Assembly (NCBI GenBank): GCA_036346405.1
Contig: CM070561.1
Location: forward strand, 21,608,215-21,672,214
DNA length: 64,000 nucleotides
Direction of reading: 5' to 3'
Source of the DNA: Phyllostachys edulis
Lineage: Eukaryota; Streptophyta; Magnoliopsida; Poales; Poaceae
Shown: positions 60,407-64,000 of the stretch, in pieces
Layout of the letters: every line of letters starts with the position of its first letter
Numbering within the stretch: position 1 is the first letter of the stretch
The notes under the pieces: generated by a model
The model's input: only the letters and a program-made list of their open reading frames with translations
What the model was told of the DNA's origin: nothing
Database searches by the model: none
Position numbers and translations under genes: made by a program

Positions 60407-60744
60407 GTTGGCCCCATGCTCTTAGGAATATCAGATACTATTTCAGCTCTTCATTGGCATTCTGCTAAATGGGCTATTTGGGACTGGAAATGGTTATTCG
60501 GTATCAACTCGGACGCCATGGTGTCCGAGGTGGAGCATGGGTTGCGCGGGACATCCACGCCACGCTCAAGATGCTCATCACCTACGTCGACGACCTCTCC
60601 ACTGATCTGATCTCTGTTTCCTCTCCTTCCCTTTCGTTGGGTTTGATCTTTTAACTTTGTGATCCAAAAGATATGTGTTAGATGTATGTCAAGCGGGTAT
60701 TGGTATTAGCATTTGGGTATGTGATCCTGTACACACAAGATTAT

Positions 60745-60860
60745 CAAGAAAAAACTAAGTCAACATGGCAATCGCTTGTTGTGGAGAGTGAGCTTCCGGT
60801 TCTTGTTGAGTTCTGGGCTTCGTTATGCCATTTGGCTACCTTATCTATTGTTGTAATACT
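60745..60860 (+). pseudogene. Captured thioredoxin m-type fragment lacking the active site
   Basis: TKSTWQSLVVESELPVLVEF followed by WAS matches the strand-helix before the active site of plastid thioredoxin m (ATWxxLVxESELPVLVEFWAPWCGPC). Right where WCGPC should be, the sequence reads LCHLA, so the redox site is absent. The similarity ends there, probably at a capture junction. Upstream, 60480-60610 encodes RYQLGRHGVRGG and WVARDIHATLKML, which I cannot assign. Confidence 0.65.
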
Positions 60861-61339
60861 GCAATCCATTTCTGTAGGTTGTGGTTGGAAGGAAAGGAAC
60901 AGAAGTTCTGACCAATGAGGCTAGTTATCTCCAAGTATCCTTATCATAATATGATAACACCAATCTATTTTACATACCATATTACACTAACATCTGATGC
61001 TTACATGTGCTTCTTTTGGTACATGAACGAGTAAATTACAGAGAACTTTGAAATTTATGCTAGGAATACGTGTAGACGATCTTACACCTGATTCAGAAAA
61101 GTTGTACCTGGGAATTCATTCGATATTAATATTAAATAAACATATGTGCTGCTAGTCCTCGAGTAAAGGCACTGTTGTATTTCATGCTTCTTTATATATA
61201 TTTGTTACGATGATTTCTAGACTGGTTAGTAACTGATGGTTGTTGAGGTGCTCAATCTTTTTTAGCATGTTTGTGCACGTGTCCTTCATATGTAATTTAT
61301 TTTGTATAAATATTATGATATCTTCCTTTTGATTTGTAG

Positions 61340-61452
61340 ACTGTTCGCTTCAAGAATGAGCTGGAGCGTAACATCACTATAAAGCTGGGTTATGCTAATG
61401 CAAAAATCTACACATGCGAGGATGACAGATGTTCACGACCAATGTGCTACAA
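61340..61452 (+). pseudogene. Captured exon of eIF2 gamma
   Basis: TVRFKNELERNITIKLGYAN, then AKIYTCEDDRCSRPMCYK, with AG before and GTATGC after. This is the segment after the first GTPase motif of translation initiation factor 2 subunit gamma, including the zinc-ribbon-like cysteine pairs (CEDxRCxRPMC). It is nearly unchanged (Lys to Thr and Pro to Ser replacements). The rest of the GTPase is absent. Confidence 0.88.
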
Positions 61453-61888
61453 GTATGCTAATCCTTCTCTAACTAAAATTTAAATTTCATCAAGTTCTTT
61501 TTTAACATGATGAATTTATATTTCTATCACCTTGTTAACAACGCAGAGAAAGGAATTTTAGCAAAGCCGTTCTGTACTCCTATTGATTGTTAATCTGTTT
61601 ATATAATTTATTTTTCATGTGAATATCTGGATCCATCTTCTCTGCGTCCCCCAAGCGCGATGCTCAGGTCGTACCAACATTTCTTAAGTCCAAGGATGAG
61701 AACATGTATGTTGCATCCCTTATATCATTGATGTCGTAGACTTTACATTACCTTACAATGATTGGATTGCTGGTAATATTTTCTAACTGTGGAGCATTTG
61801 GTTCTTTTTTCTAAAAAAAACTTTAACAACAAAGCTACCTTCATAAGCCGACCTTTACAAATCATGCAAGTACAAGAAGTTCTTGCAG

Positions 61889-61979
61889 ACAATAGATCTT
61901 AGAAAGGACTTCTTTTTTAGTCACTCATACCATATCATGAGAAGTCTCCAGAAGAATTTCAATGATCCACAGACTGGAT
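61889..61979 (+). pseudogene. Captured SAC-domain phosphoinositide phosphatase fragment
   Basis: TIDLRKDFFFSHSYHIMRSL followed by QKNF after an AG acceptor resembles the IDLTKDFFFSYSYxIMxSLQKN block of plant SAC-domain phosphatases. No catalytic CX5R motif is present. It runs without a clear donor directly into the alpha/beta hydrolase piece, so a capture junction lies near 61980-62003. 61640-61720 just upstream holds another open piece (SASPKRDAQVVPTFLKSKDE) that I cannot assign. Confidence 0.55.
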
Positions 61980-62003
61980 AGCTATTGTTGGAAGTGGTTA
62001 CAT

Positions 62004-62105
62004 TGGTTAGAAGGGGCTGAGCCAGAGCTGGCAGCAATGGTTACTTTGGCCTCATCAGTTGACTACACAACATCCAACTCCTCACTCAAGTTGCTATTAC
62101 CTCTT
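62004..62105 (+). pseudogene. Captured exon of a plant alpha/beta-hydrolase
   Basis: WLEGAEPELAAMVTLASSVD followed by YTTSNSSLKLLLPL and a GTAAGT donor. A conserved group of large plant alpha/beta hydrolases carries this block almost unchanged. The nucleophile and His regions are not included. Confidence 0.65.
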
Positions 62106-62280
62106 GTAAGTTGACAACATAACTTCTTTTTGTACTAATGATTTTTGTTAAGACTTGCAATTCATCTGTTTGGGCTCTACAATTGCTCTGCTTTAGATGT
62201 TGTCTTTTAAGTGCACTACAAGGTTTAGGCACTTTTTAGCTTTCACTACATTAATAAACTAATTTATTACTAACCTGTAG

Positions 62281-62405
62281 GATCTACTTAATGGGTCAAT
62301 CAGCAGGAGCACATATCGCAGCATGCGCTCTCTTGGAGCAAGCGGTTAAAGAATCTAGAGGAGAGCATATTTCTTTAAGTGTTACTCAAATAAAAGCATA
62401 TTTTG
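62281..62405 (+). pseudogene. Captured exon of isoprenylcysteine alpha-carbonyl methylesterase (ICME)
   Basis: IYLMGQSAGAHIAACALLEQ, then a charged stretch, then SVTQIKAYF, with AG before and GTATGT after. GQSAG is the serine nucleophile elbow of ICME, the membrane-bound esterase that removes the methyl group from prenylated proteins. The exon is open throughout. The sequence directly after its end is a 44-bp repeat found three times in the element, so the downstream splice site may be new. Confidence 0.85.
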
Positions 62406-62529
62406 GTATGTAAAATAGATTGGTGTTATCATATTATGATAAGGATACTTAGCTGTTACTGTTCTGACTACAAGATTTTACTATGTAAAATAGATTGGTG
62501 TTATCATATTATGATAAGGATACTTGGAG

Positions 62530-62816
62530 ATCTCAATGCACTTTTTATTGACTTCACTTAATTTATTTATTTGTTAGAGCTCTAACATACAGTTATATCC
62601 CTAAACATCAATGGACATCTTTCTGCATTTCTTTACACTAACTGTAGGCATTTCCTACAAATATTATAGCTTATTTCCTCTTGAATGCTCACTTTCAGCT
62701 TCTGTGTAAACTTGAAAGAGTATGGATGGCTAGGTGCAGCTAGCATTTGATATTGCTGTTAAGTGCTTGATAAGCCATGGAGCTGCTTATGGTTAAATGG
62801 TGCAAAAGACAATTGA
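62530..62816 (+). other. No gene recognised
   Basis: AT-rich sequence between the last captured exon and the 3' subterminal array. Confidence 0.5.
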
Positions 62817-63286
62817 GGGCAGTTTAACTGCCGGCAATACGTCTAACTGCCGGGAAAAACTGATAATCGAGGGCAGTTTAACTGCCGGGAAAAACTGATA
62901 ATCGAGGGCAGTTTAACTGCCGGGAAAAAACTTATCTAGGGCACTTAACTGCCGGGAAAAAAACTTATCTAGGGCACTTAACTGCCGGCAAAACATACAA
63001 TCGAGGGCATGTTAACTGCCGGCAATACATATAACTGCCGGGAAAACTCCAACTGCCGGGAAAAATCTAACTGCCGGGGAAACTCTAACTGCCGGGGAAA
63101 ACCAACTTATCTAGGGCACTTTAACTGCCGGGAATACACATATCTGCCGGGAAATGTCTTTCCCGGCAGCACTTTACCGGGCAGGCAATAAGTGCCGGGA
63201 ATACACATTCCCGGCAGATAAATTGCCGGGAAAAGCCGTTTTTCCCGGCAGTTGCATTGCCCTTAATATTGTGCCATGGTGTAGTG
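62817..63286 (-). repeat. 3' subterminal repeat array of the Pack-CACTA
   Basis: About twenty copies of AACTGCCGGGAAAA or CTGCCGGCAATA in 470 bp, some in larger units with TTATCTAGGGCACTT or GATAATCGAGGGCAG. Near the end, inverted copies (TTTCCCGGCAG) form palindromes. Such arrays are binding sites for the TnpA-like protein in CACTA families; the short GC core here differs from the GACGGTT motif of the 11124-14626 family. Confidence 0.92.
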
Positions 63287-64000
63287 ATACTACTACTGAA
63301 TAGAGAATGTTTTCACCACTGATAACTAACAACCATTTCCTTTAGTTTACAAATCCCTTTTACACTTTTAGATGATTATTATAGTAAATGTGTAGCCAAT
63401 GCGATAGCACCTTCTGACTTACATACACCACTCAAATTAAATCAAAAAAAGCCAGATTACCATTGAATTTAGATCTACTTACAAATACCTACTATGTCTC
63501 CTGTTTACAACCACAGCGTCAAGAAACACAAACCTACAAAGTTGTTGCATGACCTAATAGATCTCCACACACTCTTGCATCTAAAAAGTATGTCAGTACT
63601 ATCAGTTAAATCACACACTATAACACAAGTTTCTGAGATTTACTGATTTTTCTTTCACTCAGCATAGCATTAAATCTTATTTACTGATATAGATATACAT
63701 CACCTCTAATTGCTATATTTTTCCTACTTCCTGATGCTTAAGTCAATTTTCATATTGCTGTTAAAAATCCTCCTATAGCTATAAACCAAAACAGAGGTAG
63801 ACAGTTCCTTCATTCAGAAAATGCCAATAACAGATTTAGATTAGGTAATCTCAACATACAGTTCATTCTATTTGCGCCCTTCCTGATGGGTTTGTCCTTC
63901 ATTCCTCGCGCTTTCCCACATCTTCCTTAACTTAGTAGCCGATACATTAACGCCCTTCTTTCAGAATCTATATAATCATCATTTTTTCCGCCCATTCACA
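63287..64000 (+). other. Helitron 3' region continued; no gene
   Basis: Starts with the ATA duplication. AT-rich with the same composition as 54700-55424. No CTRR/hairpin terminus found before the window ends. Confidence 0.55.

Larger units (their letters stand above)
60929..62529. repeat. 48-bp inverted repeat plus a third direct copy
   Basis: 60929-60976 is the exact inverse complement of 62482-62529 (48 of 48 bases by eye); 62407-62450 is a third copy in the latter orientation. The core TATCATATTATGATA is itself palindromic. The outer copies enclose the eIF2-gamma, SAC, hydrolase and ICME pieces. Confidence 0.9.
55425..63286 (+). mobile_element. Gene-fragment-carrying CACTA element (Pack-CACTA), 7.86 kb, TSD ATA
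   Basis: Ends: CACTACACCATGGCATGG at the left and, inverted, CACTACACCATGGCACAA at the right. The 3-bp duplication ATA lies on both sides (55422-55424 and 63287-63289). Both ends carry subterminal CTGCCGGGAA arrays. No transposase or TnpA-like gene is visible. In its place are exons from about ten unrelated plant genes, all on the plus strand, most with intact AG/GT borders and stretches of their introns. The element is inserted in the 3' part of the Helitron. A sister 5' end at 35332 shows the family moved at least twice. Confidence 0.92.
42113..64000 (+). mobile_element. Autonomous-type Helitron, 3' end beyond the window
   Basis: The probable 5' terminus is A followed by TCCATATACAATAAATTAAC and, 20 bases on, a GGCGGAG block. 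This is a loose but typical grass Helitron start. The element carries the two plant Helitron genes in order, RepHel and RPA-like, both plus strand. Its base composition (C-rich on the plus strand, TATCT/CACTAC-rich introns) continues after the CACTA insertion at 63287-64000, so the CTRR end must lie to the right. Several 180-230 bp tandem duplications decorate its non-coding parts. Confidence 0.75.

Noticed and set aside
62817..63250. Short regularly spaced repeats that could suggest a CRISPR array
   Set aside because: Spacing is irregular, the repeats are CACTA subterminal motifs next to a terminus with a TSD, and the DNA is a plant nuclear genome.

Overview
This is plant nuclear DNA, almost certainly from a grass (Poaceae). 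The reasons are grass-type Ty1-copia and Ty3-gypsy-like LTR elements, CACTA, hAT and Mutator-like DNA transposons, Helitrons of the plant RepHel plus RPA type, and captured exons whose proteins read like grass housekeeping genes. No bacterial features were seen. The window is dominated by nested transposons. Only one small ordinary host gene is convincing: a 40-residue DEVIL/ROTUNDIFOLIA-LIKE peptide gene at 1469-1591.

Layout. 1-437: the 3' tail and LTR of a decayed copia element. 438-2695: DVL/RTFL gene with TATA box and flanks. 2696 onward: the 3' end of a minus-strand Helitron. From about 4.3 to 35.3 kb I infer one old minus-strand CACTA element carrying pieces of host genes (coiled-coil protein exon, 14-3-3, a Cys-containing plant protein). 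It is broken up by later insertions: a 5.6-kb LTR (5252-10877, TSD GTACC); a 3.5-kb CACTA (11124-14626, TSD TGA); a Mutator-like element (about 15020-26125) that itself holds a Helitron (16698-26021) with a captured UGP3-like pseudogene, which in turn holds an LTR (20302 to about 22850) and a truncated copia element (about 22848-25958); and a second 4.8-kb LTR of the first giant family in inverse orientation (29981-34776). 35333-40796: ends of two more CACTA elements, another LTR (to 37827) and unassigned DNA. 40797-41979: a non-autonomous hAT with a perfect 8-bp TSD.

42113 to the window end: a large Helitron with an apparently intact, spliced RepHel gene (45276-50114) and a multi-exon RPA-like gene (50762 to about 54672). 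A 7.86-kb CACTA element (55425-63286, TSD ATA) sits in its 3' part. This CACTA has lost any transposase. It carries, all on its plus strand and mostly with splice sites kept, exons of about ten unrelated host genes: SF3a60, an ERdj2/Sec63 J domain, possibly ARF, a receptor-like kinase, isoprenylcysteine methylesterase (twice), a nucleobase-ascorbate transporter, thioredoxin m, eIF2-gamma, a SAC phosphatase and an alpha/beta hydrolase. The CACTA end at 35332 aligns with the 5' end of this element, so the window holds two members of one gene-shuffling CACTA family. That is the most interesting content here.

Limits: all homologies come from reading translations against remembered families, with no searches. 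Exon borders were chosen from AG/GT sites and reading frame. Element edges without a TSD are approximate.
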